From NCBI RefSeq assembly GCF_002154575.1, contig NZ_MUBA01000264.1:1-33871 (forward strand): a stretch of 33,871 bases of DNA. The letters run 5' to 3'. Below are positions 1 through 6,743 of the stretch, piece by piece (the stretch's first letter is position 1; every line of letters begins with the position of its first letter). Below the pieces are notes generated by a model. It made no database searches and was not told the DNA's origin. It saw only the letters and a program-made list of their open reading frames with translations. The DNA comes from Streptomyces bobili. GTDB taxonomy: Bacteria > Actinomycetota > Actinomycetes > Streptomycetales > Streptomycetaceae. A program made the translations under genes and the position numbers.

Positions 1-64
1 GGGGGGGGGGGCGGGGGGTGGTGCGCCGGGCGCGGCCCTCGTCGCCGGGGTGGAGCAGGCTCAC
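1..64 (-). CDS. 5' end of a further gene of the glycan cluster (partial)
   Basis: A GTG at 64-62 overlaps the TGA of the upstream membrane protein gene by four bases (GTGA), the same coupling seen elsewhere in this cluster. The open frame runs to the window edge and would begin M-S-L-L-H-P-G-D-E-G, becoming arginine- and proline-rich. Only about 21 codons are visible, so no family can be named. The last codons lie in a run of eleven G (C on the coding strand), where a sequencing or assembly error is possible. Confidence 0.35.
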   Translation of the reverse strand, partial: MSLLHPGDEGRARRTTPRPPP

Positions 65-486
65 GTAGCAGTACCCTTCGCAGTCCTCGGCGGGGAGGCG
101 CGCAGCCGCGGGCAGAACGCGGCGGCCGTGGTGAGCAGCGTGAGCGTCAGCAGGACGCGCTGCGCGCTGAAGGCGTGCGTGGCGATGAACACCGTCCCGG
201 CGAGCAGGACGAGGGCCACGCTCACGAAGACGGTCAACATCAGCCGTTCGAGCTGGTCGGAGTGGCGCTCGAAGGCCGGGTCCCGGCGCTCCACGGGCCC
301 CGCGGCGGGAACCATCGCCAGCGCGGGACCGCAGATTCTCAGCATGGCGGCGCCCGGCCCCGCCGCCAGGAAGGCGACCATGGCCGCGCCCCGCAGCACG
401 GAGCCGTCGGGCAGCGCGAGCGCGGACAGCGCCAGCCAGCCGCCGAACGGGGGCAGCGCCCGCACGACCAGTTCCTGCGGTGTCAT
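61..486 (-). CDS. small membrane protein of unknown function
   Basis: This is a 141-residue protein that I do not recognise. It has a hydrophobic stretch at about 29-60, a charged segment at 64-82 (V-E-R-R-D-P-A-F-E-R-H), then two strong membrane segments at about 83-104 and 110-125, and a short basic tail. The ATG at 486 overlaps the TGA of the upstream GT-C-like gene by four bases (ATGA), and its own stop overlaps a GTG of the next frame. Translational coupling implies co-expression with the flippase and glycosyltransferase-like genes. A role as an accessory subunit in envelope glycan assembly is inference from position only. Confidence 0.7.
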   Translation of the reverse strand: MTPQELVVRALPPFGGWLALSALALPDGSVLRGAAMVAFLAAGPGAAMLRICGPALAMVPAAGPVERRDPAFERHSDQLERLMLTVFVSVALVLLAGTVFIATHAFSAQRVLLTLTLLTTAAAFCPRLRASPPRTAKGTAT

Positions 487-2393
487 CGGCCCGTCTCCTT
501 CAGAACGTAGGCCACCCCGGCGTCGTTCCCCGCCACCCGTTCGAAGAGGGGGGAGGCGTCGACGGACTGCCGGATGCGGTCCAACTGACCCTTCGTGAGC
601 AGCCCGTTCATCTCCGAGTCGGCGAACTGGCCGCGGCTGAACAGCAGATAGGCGCGGCCCGGCGACTCCACGGCGGACATGTCCCGGGCGAGGGTGGCCG
701 CCGGATCGTGCACGATGGCGTCGACGTGCTCGCGGTCGTCGTCGAGGAACCAGTAGTGGTCCACTCTCCAGTAGTCGGCGAACGCCAGCGGATAGTTGCG
801 GTCGGCCGCCACCACCAGGGAGGCGTCCGGTGCCTGGTCGACGACCTGCCGCACCAGGTCCACCTCGGCCGGCGGGAAGTAGCTGATGCGGTCCTTGCCG
901 GAGTAGCTCGGCACGAAGGCGAGGGTGCCGGCGAGGAGCGCGAGCAGCGGGAGCCACCCATAGAGGCGGGGCTCGGTCCGGCTGGTCCTCTCCATCGCCG
1001 TCAGGGTGCGCACCTGCGGCAGCAGGGCCGCCGCGGCGAAGAAGGCGGCGCCGGGCAGCATGAACATCAGCACCCGGAAGATCATCTCGCTGCCGTAGCT
1101 GCTCGCCCCGAGCATCGGCAGGGGGGCCGCCGCGATCAGCAGCAGCGGCATGGCGCGGTGGCGCAGCACCGGCTGGCGCAGCACGCCCACCACCGCGAGC
1201 AGCAGCACCGACGCCGACAGCAGCCGGGCGACCCAGGACGTCGTCACCGCGCCGGTGCCGGTCGGGGTGGCGCCGTAGCCGGTGGAGACGTTGCCGCCGA
1301 TGTCACCGATCGAGCGGATCATGTCGGGCAGCGCCGCGGAGAGGAAGGGCAGGGCGGCCGTGAGGCACCAGGCCAGGAAGATGACCACGGTCGTGACCAG
1401 CGGGACCTTGTCGCGGTAGCGGCGGGTGAGGAAGAGGGCGGCCAGCGACACGATCAGCATGCCCGGCGTGAGCTGGTGCGAGATGACCACGGCCACCACC
1501 AGCACCGTGAGCAGCACCGTCCACACGGCCTGCCGCTGCCGCACTGCCGACTGGCCGGGCCGGCCGTAGCGGCGCAGGACGACGGCCAGCACGCCGAGGT
1601 GCAGGGCGAAGGCCACGGACTGGGGGGAGAAGTAGTCCTGGCCGACCCAGTTGGCGACGCAGAAGATCCAGACGCCGGTCCAGATCAGCCGCCGGTCCTC
1701 GGTGAAGGTGCGGTACAGCAGCAGCAGCGGGAGCAGCAGCATCAGGCCGCAGACCAGCGGCCACCACGCCATGAACTGTGCGGCCGAGTCCACGCCCAGC
1801 AGCCGCACCAGCGCGGCCTGGGCGGCGAAGAAGCCGGGCCACTGGTCGTAGACGGCCATGTCGCCGATCGCGTCCGCGTTCTCCAGCCGGCCCGCCGTCA
1901 GCAGGTGGTCGACGACCGCGTCGTGCTTCCACGCCCAGGCGTAGAGGGGCGTCGGGTAGAGCACCGCCTGCGTGGCGCGCTCCATCACCAGCAGACCCAC
2001 GACGTACGCCGGCGCCCAGGCGGGATGGCGGCGCGGGCCGCGCAGGGTGGCCCAGAAGCCGACGGTGAGCAGGGCCAGTCCCGCCCAGAAGGTGGGGTGC
2101 AGGGCGGTGACGAGGCCGAAGTCGTCGAGGTCGGAGACGTCGGTGTGGGTCATCGCCCAGCCCCACAGGGCGAGCGCGACGAGCAGCGCGGGCGCGGGGT
2201 GGGAGGCGGCGTGCCACCAGGGGCGTCCGGGCGGCAGGTCGGAGAGGTCGCTCACGGGCTCGACTCCGACCTGGCCTGCCGGGCTCACCTGGCCTACCTG
2301 GCCTGCCGGTTCCGGTGCGGCCTGTTCCTGTGCGGCCGGAACGCTCACGGGCTCCGGATCGGATCTCTCGCGTGGAGTGGCTGGCGGACGCAC
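483..2393 (-). CDS. GT-C-like polytopic membrane protein, probable glycosyltransferase
   Basis: This is a 636-residue protein. A proline- and glutamine-rich cytoplasmic tail (1-60, with A-G-Q-V-G repeats) is followed by many membrane segments from about 66 onward and a soluble C-terminal part from about 500. The first outer loop carries clustered acids (D85, D88, D90, D91), the place where GT-C glycosyltransferases keep catalytic aspartates. A later loop has the conserved-looking motif G-Q-D-Y-F-S-P-Q (251-258). The GTG at 2393 has a G6 Shine-Dalgarno seven bases upstream. It lies 36 bp after the flippase fusion gene and overlaps the next gene by four bases. I infer transfer of a sugar from a lipid carrier onto an exported glycan; the exact family and substrate are unknown. 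The last third of the preceding fusion protein is a decayed relative of its N-terminal half. Confidence 0.72.
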   Translation of the reverse strand: MRPPATPRERSDPEPVSVPAAQEQAAPEPAGQVGQVSPAGQVGVEPVSDLSDLPPGRPWWHAASHPAPALLVALALWGWAMTHTDVSDLDDFGLVTALHPTFWAGLALLTVGFWATLRGPRRHPAWAPAYVVGLLVMERATQAVLYPTPLYAWAWKHDAVVDHLLTAGRLENADAIGDMAVYDQWPGFFAAQAALVRLLGVDSAAQFMAWWPLVCGLMLLLPLLLLYRTFTEDRRLIWTGVWIFCVANWVGQDYFSPQSVAFALHLGVLAVVLRRYGRPGQSAVRQRQAVWTVLLTVLVVAVVISHQLTPGMLIVSLAALFLTRRYRDKVPLVTTVVIFLAWCLTAALPFLSAALPDMIRSIGDIGGNVSTGYGATPTGTGAVTTSWVARLLSASVLLLAVVGVLRQPVLRHRAMPLLLIAAAPLPMLGASSYGSEMIFRVLMFMLPGAAFFAAAALLPQVRTLTAMERTSRTEPRLYGWLPLLALLAGTLAFVPSYSGKDRISYFPPAEVDLVRQVVDQAPDASLVVAADRNYPLAFADYWRVDHYWFLDDDREHVDAIVHDPAATLARDMSAVESPGRAYLLFSRGQFADSEMNGLLTKGQLDRIRQSVDASPLFERVAGNDAGVAYVLKETGR

Positions 2394-2429
2394 GACGGTT
2401 CCCCCCTGGCGGTTCGGTTCTGAGCTGGT

Positions 2430-5075
2430 TCAGTCGCTGGACGGTTCGCTGGTACGGGCGGTGGCGGGTGGTCCGCTGACGGCACTGCTTACGGCGCCGC
2501 TGTCGCCCACCCGTGACAGGTGCGGATCCGGTGCGGGTTCCGGCGGCGGCTCGGCACGGTGGAGGGACAGGAGCAGGACGAGCAGGAACAGCAGGCCGAG
2601 CAGCGGCAGCGCGGCGGGCGCGAGCGCCTCTCTCCCCGCCCAGCCCCCCACGGCGACGAGATAGACGACCCCCCAACGCGCCGCCCACGGCAGCCGCCCG
2701 CCCGGACGGTCGCCGAAGCGCCGGTCGACGCAGCGCTGATCGACGAAGCGCCGGTCGACGAAGCGCCGGTCGACAAGGCGCCGGTCGACGCGGTCGAGCA
2801 GCAGCCACAGCAGCACGAGACTCAGCAGCTGACAGACGGGCGGCACCCAGCGCAGCAGCGGGTCGGGTCCGGGGAGGCCCAGGGTCTGCGCGAAGAAATC
2901 CGCCGTTTGGGCATAGAACGCCCCACCCAGTGCCCGTGGTTCCCGTCCGAGGGCGACAGGTACGGCGTACAGCGCGAGGGCGACGGCCCCCAGCGCCGTA
3001 CCCGGCAGCCACGCGTCGCGCCGCACCCCCAGCGTCACGGCCGCCACGAACAGCAGGAGCAGTGCTCCTCCGGCGAACAGCGCCGGACCGGGCAGCAGGC
3101 CCAGCATCCCGCGCCCGCTCAACGGCTCGGCGAGACCGCCCGAGAGCCGTCCGCCGAGCCAGGGGAGGTTCCGCAGCGACACGACGTAGGACACCGTGGC
3201 GAGGGCGAGGAGGCTCCACAGTCCGGCACGCAGCCGGCGCTGGCCGCGCTCGGAAGAGAGGCCGTCCTCCTCGTGGCCGGGTGCCGGTCCGCTCCCGGCC
3301 TCACCGCGCTCCACCGGCGGTGTGTTCATGTCCTTGTGCTGCCCGGCCGCGGGTGTGCCCTTGGGCGGGCTCGCCGCGGGTGTGCCCTTGTGCGGGCGGA
3401 CGATCACCGCGAGCGTGTCCGCCTGGAGTGCCTCGCGTTCGTAGCCGGGGCGCCCGATGAACAGCTCGACGGTGTCCTCGTCGGAGGCCCCCCGCTCGTA
3501 CGCCGCCCGGCGCGCCCAGCTCGTGCCGTACCCGGCGGTGGGGTTCAGCCGGGCCCAGCGGGCGTCCTCCGGCGGCGTGCCGTCGGCGGTGCCGCCGACC
3601 GGGGTGGCCCGGTCTGCGGGCCGGGCGTCGGCCGGCTCGGTGGCGGGCGTCCGGCCCGTCTCACGGAGCGCCGCCTTCAGCCCGAAGACCGACACGACGG
3701 CGATCAGCGACATGCTCAGCAGCACCGCCCAGCCCGCGCCCGCGATGCCCGCCGGGGTGAGGAGCACGGCCGCGCTGCCCAGCACCAGCGTGCACATGGC
3801 GCCCTGGAGCGCGGCGAGCACACCGGTGCGTCCCTGCACCCGCAGCACCCCGATGTACATCTCCACCACGACCCGCGGCAGCGCCCCGGCGGCCAGCAAC
3901 CGCAGGACGGTGGTGCCGTGTTCGGCGTAGTCCTCGTTGAACGGCAGCAGGATCTGCGGCGCGAACACCACCAGCACCAGGACCACCGGCACCAGCAGCA
4001 GCGTCATGCGGCGCAGCGCCCCACGGACGCCGTCGGCGAGCTGACGCGGGTCGTGCGAGGCGTGCGCGGTGAGGGAGGAGGCCATGTTGATGGCCATGAA
4101 CTCCATCGTGCCGCCGACGGTGTACGCGACGTAGAAGTAGCCGTTCTCCGCCGCGCTGAAGCGGACGGCGACCATCACCGGCAGCAGGTTGATCATCGCC
4201 AGGCTGAACAGCGCGCCGAGCGAGTCCCCGGCCAGGAACCGGCCCATCTCACGGACCTTGGGCGGTTCCAGGCCTCGGTCGGCCGCGGCCTGGCGCGGGA
4301 TGAGCCTGCGGAAGATGAGCCAGCCCAGTGGCAGGGTCGAGAAGGCGATCGCGGCGGCCCAGGACACGAAGATCCCGAGCGCCGGCAGTGCGGTGGCGAA
4401 GATGATCAGCAGGATCAGCTTGCCGATCGAGAACACCGCGTTGCCGACCGGGACCCAGCCCGATCTGCGCAGCCCGGTCAGCACGCCGTCCTGGAGGGTG
4501 AGCAGCGCCCAGGCCACGCACGCGACGACGAACGCCGCCCCCGCGGCCGTCGTGCCGAGCGGCGCGTACGACGCCCCCCACAGGTCGAGCGTGAGGAGGA
4601 AGACCACGGCGGCGATGGTGACGACGACCGAACTCGCCGCGTACGCCCGCCATACCAAGGAGCCGGTCGCCCGTCCCGCGCGCGGGACGAAGCGGACGAC
4701 CGCGCCGATCATCGTCGTCGCCGTGATGCTGGCCAGCAGGCGCATCGCGGCGATCGCGGCGGAGCCCTGCCCCACGGCCTCCTCGGTGTAGTAGCGGGCG
4801 GCCACGAGCCAGAAGCCGAGGCCGAGCACGGCGGAGACACCGGTGCTGAGCATCAGGAAGTAGGCGTTCCGGAACAGCGAGTCGGAGTCCCGCCCGCCCC
4901 CTGTTCCGGTCCCGGCTTCGGTCGCGGCTCCTGTTCCGGCTTCTGTTCCGGTGCTCGTTCCGACGGGTGCCCAGGTTTCGGCCGGGGCCCGCGTTCCGGC
5001 CACGGTCGCGGCATGCGTCCCGGCGTGTGTTCCGGGGGGCGTCCCGGCGTGTGTTCCGGCCTGTGTGTCAGCCAC
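2430..5075 (-). CDS. Wzx/MATE-like polysaccharide flippase fused to a second membrane domain
   Basis: This is an 881-residue protein read without interruption. Residues 1-62 are a low-complexity tail of A-G-T-H/G-T-E type repeats. Residues about 66-490 form a multi-pass flippase core of the polysaccharide-transport/MATE type, expected to move lipid-linked glycan units across the membrane. Residues about 490-605 are a hydrophilic linker with K-G-T-P-A-A repeats. Residues about 605-850 are a second set of membrane segments resembling the N-terminal half of the downstream GT-C-like protein, interrupted by five V-D-R-R-F-like repeats (about 763-787). Flippases of this type are usually about 450-550 residues, so the protein is clearly extended. 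The chosen GTG at 5075 overlaps the aminotransferase stop (GTGGCTGA) and has GGAG at a good distance. An ATG at 3329 could start the C-terminal part separately, but nothing in the frame separates the two. Confidence 0.8.
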   Translation of the reverse strand: MADTQAGTHAGTPPGTHAGTHAATVAGTRAPAETWAPVGTSTGTEAGTGAATEAGTGTGGGRDSDSLFRNAYFLMLSTGVSAVLGLGFWLVAARYYTEEAVGQGSAAIAAMRLLASITATTMIGAVVRFVPRAGRATGSLVWRAYAASSVVVTIAAVVFLLTLDLWGASYAPLGTTAAGAAFVVACVAWALLTLQDGVLTGLRRSGWVPVGNAVFSIGKLILLIIFATALPALGIFVSWAAAIAFSTLPLGWLIFRRLIPRQAAADRGLEPPKVREMGRFLAGDSLGALFSLAMINLLPVMVAVRFSAAENGYFYVAYTVGGTMEFMAINMASSLTAHASHDPRQLADGVRGALRRMTLLLVPVVLVLVVFAPQILLPFNEDYAEHGTTVLRLLAAGALPRVVVEMYIGVLRVQGRTGVLAALQGAMCTLVLGSAAVLLTPAGIAGAGWAVLLSMSLIAVVSVFGLKAALRETGRTPATEPADARPADRATPVGGTADGTPPEDARWARLNPTAGYGTSWARRAAYERGASDEDTVELFIGRPGYEREALQADTLAVIVRPHKGTPAASPPKGTPAAGQHKDMNTPPVERGEAGSGPAPGHEEDGLSSERGQRRLRAGLWSLLALATVSYVVSLRNLPWLGGRLSGGLAEPLSGRGMLGLLPGPALFAGGALLLLFVAAVTLGVRRDAWLPGTALGAVALALYAVPVALGREPRALGGAFYAQTADFFAQTLGLPGPDPLLRWVPPVCQLLSLVLLWLLLDRVDRRLVDRRFVDRRFVDQRCVDRRFGDRPGGRLPWAARWGVVYLVAVGGWAGREALAPAALPLLGLLFLLVLLLSLHRAEPPPEPAPDPHLSRVGDSGAVSSAVSGPPATARTSEPSSD
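2715..2789. repeat. 15-bp tandem repeat, five units, in frame
   Basis: Five head-to-tail 15-bp units (consensus gaagcgccggtcgac) start at 2715, 2730, 2745, 2760 and 2775. Units 1, 3 and 4 are identical; units 2 and 5 differ at a few bases. On the coding strand each unit gives V-D-R-R-F or a close variant (V-D-Q-R-C, V-D-R-R-L). Because 15 is a multiple of three, gain or loss of units keeps the frame. Confidence 0.95.
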
Positions 5076-6309
5076 GGGTCGGCTCCAGCCCTCCCGGCGC
5101 CTCGGCCGGCCGCGCGCCGGACTCCTCCAGTACGTCGATGACCTGCCGCGCCCGCAACGGATCGACCGGCAGCGCGTGCCGGGCGAACCAGCGGGCCCCG
5201 TCCGGATCCGGCGAGAGGTCGGTGAAGCCGGCGCCCGCGTAGTCGTCGAGCGGCGGGTCGTAGAGGTACCCGACGACGATCCCGCGCCGCGCGAGAGCCG
5301 CGATCGAGGCATCCCGGTCGGCGACGAAGAGGGGGACGCGGAAGAGAGGCTGGGCGGCGGGCCGCGCACCGGAACCACCAGCACCGCCCACCCCTGCACC
5401 ACCCACCCCGGCACCACTCACCTCACGCACCTCACGCGCACGGCCCGGCCCCGGCCGTGCCCACCGCGTGGACAGCAACTGCTCCGTGCCCGCTCGGCAG
5501 CCGGCCAGCACCTCGTCGAGATGATCGAGCTTGCGGCCGATCCGGCTCAGGCGCAGGCCGCCGGAACGCAACCGGTAGTCGTGCAGGTCGACCCGGACCC
5601 AGGAGTCGCTCGCGGTGAGGTCCGGCGCCGCCCCGACCGCCCGGCCCAGATCCTCGGCCCGCAACGGCATCCGGATCTCCTCGCGTTCCATCAGCCCCAG
5701 CATCCGCATCGTGGCCCACGCGGCCCGCCGCAGCCGCAGCCCACGGACGGCAGCCTCCGCGTACGGCCGGACGGTGTAGGCCAGTTCGGCCGTGAGCCGT
5801 CCGGGCAGCAGCAGGTTCTCGCAGGTCTTCTCCAGTGCCTCGCGCAGACCTGGGTCGGCACAGGACAGGAAACCGCCGGCCTTGGCCCCGACGTGCTTGG
5901 ACAGACTGAAGACGGAGGCATCGCCCCAGGACCCGACCGGCCGGCCGCCCACCTCGCTGCCGATGGCGTGCGCCCCGTCCTCGAGCAGGGGAATCCGCAG
6001 CGCGTCACACTTCGCCCGCAGCCGCGGCGCGTCGTCCGGATTGCCGTACAGGTTCGTGGTGAGTACCGCGGACAGCGAGCCCCACAGCTCGTCCGGCACC
6101 GCGTCGACGTCGATCGACGCGTCCAGCGGGTTCAACGGCGCCTGCACGGGTCTGAGTCCGGCGGCGAGAACGACGAAGAAGATCACGTCGTCGTTCACCG
6201 GCGACATCAACACCCGTCCGCCCGGCGGGCACCAGTGGCGAAGGGCCACGAACAGCCCGAACCGGCACGACGGCACGTACACGCATTCCCGGCCGAGTCG
6301 GCCGCGCAT
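5068..6309 (-). CDS. DegT/DnrJ/EryC1/StrS-family PLP aminotransferase
   Basis: This is a 413-residue protein of the sugar aminotransferase fold. The N-terminal part is typical of the family (C-V-Y-V-P-S-C-R-F-G-L). The PLP-lysine motif S-L-S-K-H-V-G-A-K-A-G-G places the Schiff-base lysine at about K138. These enzymes transfer an amino group from glutamate or glutamine to a keto-sugar nucleotide or related substrate, which fits a glycan cluster. I prefer the ATG at 6309 because GGAAG lies five bases upstream and the family usually begins here. An ATG at 6378 would add 23 residues, but these use codons unusual for this genome. A glycine-rich G-A-G-V-G-G repeat (about 295-315) looks like an inserted loop. 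The stop overlaps the GTG of the flippase gene. Substrate is unknown. Confidence 0.85.
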   Translation of the reverse strand: MRGRLGRECVYVPSCRFGLFVALRHWCPPGGRVLMSPVNDDVIFFVVLAAGLRPVQAPLNPLDASIDVDAVPDELWGSLSAVLTTNLYGNPDDAPRLRAKCDALRIPLLEDGAHAIGSEVGGRPVGSWGDASVFSLSKHVGAKAGGFLSCADPGLREALEKTCENLLLPGRLTAELAYTVRPYAEAAVRGLRLRRAAWATMRMLGLMEREEIRMPLRAEDLGRAVGAAPDLTASDSWVRVDLHDYRLRSGGLRLSRIGRKLDHLDEVLAGCRAGTEQLLSTRWARPGPGRAREVREVSGAGVGGAGVGGAGGSGARPAAQPLFRVPLFVADRDASIAALARRGIVVGYLYDPPLDDYAGAGFTDLSPDPDGARWFARHALPVDPLRARQVIDVLEESGARPAEAPGGLEPTRG

Positions 6310-6387
6310 GGTCTCTTCCAGCCGTTTCGGCCGTGAAGCATGCCGCGTCGACCCGAGGCCGGCCTCCCCTGTGGCCATCCGCCCCCC

Positions 6388-6428
6388 AAAAAAAGTGCTA
6401 GCGGAAGGCCCCCTCCCCGAGGTCTTCC
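6388..6428 (-). terminator. hairpin followed by T7 tract: candidate attenuator ahead of the aminotransferase
   Basis: On the minus strand GGAAG (6428-6424) can pair with CTTCC (6407-6403), with an inner CCTC/GAGG pairing. Eight bases later there are seven T (6394-6388). This has the shape of an intrinsic terminator, and T-tracts are rare in such GC-rich DNA. Nothing is transcribed toward it except the leader of the glycan cluster, so attenuation is possible. The stem is short, so this is tentative. Confidence 0.35.
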
Positions 6429-6484
6429 AGCACCCGCCCAGAGTCGCCCCTTTCGCACCACTCCGTCAAGATTGCGGACCGGCC

Positions 6485-6493
6485 TGTGGACAA
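6485..6493 (-). other. DnaA-box-like nonamer
   Basis: TGTGGACAA on the plus strand is the exact complement of TTGTCCACA, the form preferred in Streptomyces origins. It is a single box in an intergenic region, so it cannot be an origin. It could be a DnaA titration or regulatory site. Confidence 0.4.
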
Positions 6494-6513
6494 CTTCCCG
6501 TACACGGACGAAC

Positions 6514-6527
6514 GCGGAGCGCTCCGC
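6514..6527. promoter_or_regulatory. 14-bp perfect palindrome, possible operator
   Basis: GCGGAGCGCTCCGC is perfectly self-complementary and lies in the divergent intergenic region. Its position suits a dimeric repressor site for either transcript. No regulator gene lies next to it, so the assignment is speculative. Confidence 0.35.
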
Positions 6528-6554
6528 CCGTGCCACCCCATCCCTCACCTCCCG

Positions 6555-6587
6555 TGTCACTCCCGTGTCGCTCCGGTGTCCCTCCCG
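6555..6587. repeat. three 11-bp direct repeats (array 1)
   Basis: The units are TGTCACTCCCG, TGTCGCTCCGG and TGTCCCTCCCG at exact 11-bp spacing. A looser related segment (CCTCACCTCCC) precedes them at 6543. The spacing is one helical turn, as in operators bound by tandem response regulators. The first unit matches 9 of 11 positions of the Streptomyces PHO-box repeat G(G/T)TCAYYYR(G/C)G; the other two match about 8. Confidence 0.55.
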
Positions 6588-6618
6588 CGAGGTCAGCCGT
6601 AACGTGTGCCGCGGCTCG

Positions 6619-6662
6619 GCACACCCGTAGAGCACCCGCAGAGCATCCGCGGAGCACCTGCG
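6619..6662. repeat. four 11-bp direct repeats (array 2)
   Basis: The units are GCACACCCGTA, GAGCACCCGCA, GAGCATCCGCG and GAGCACCTGCG, in register at 11 bp. The last three are close copies. The CAYYYR(G/C)G half of the PHO-box repeat is matched well, but the conserved TT is replaced by AG. The array ends 81 bp before the fumarylacetoacetase start. Confidence 0.55.
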
Positions 6663-6743
6663 CACGGTCGGCGCCTCGGCCGTGGCGAACACATGTGCAG
6701 ACCTGGCGAACAGATGGAGAGCACGAAAGTGAGGCAGCACCCC

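Larger units (their letters stand above)
6310..6743. other. divergent regulatory region between glycan cluster and fumarylacetoacetase
   Basis: This 434-bp region has no supported gene. It holds, in order, a C6A7 homopolymer with an adjacent hairpin (6388-6428), a DnaA-box-like nonamer (6485-6493), a 14-bp palindrome (6514-6527) and two arrays of 11-bp direct repeats (6555-6587 and 6619-6662). I could not assign a convincing -35/-10 pair for either direction. TAACGT at 6600-6605 fits the TAnnnT form of a -10 but has no good -35. Confidence 0.6.

Noticed and set aside
480..2423. Long plus-strand open frame opposite the GT-C-like gene
   Set aside because: It is a GC-skew artefact. The protein is Gln/His/Arg-rich low complexity with no domains, while the opposite strand gives a normal membrane protein.
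3250..3330. Frameshift between the flippase and its C-terminal membrane domain
   Set aside because: The frame is uninterrupted and third positions stay G/C-rich through the linker, so a true fusion is the simpler reading; an error cannot be fully excluded.
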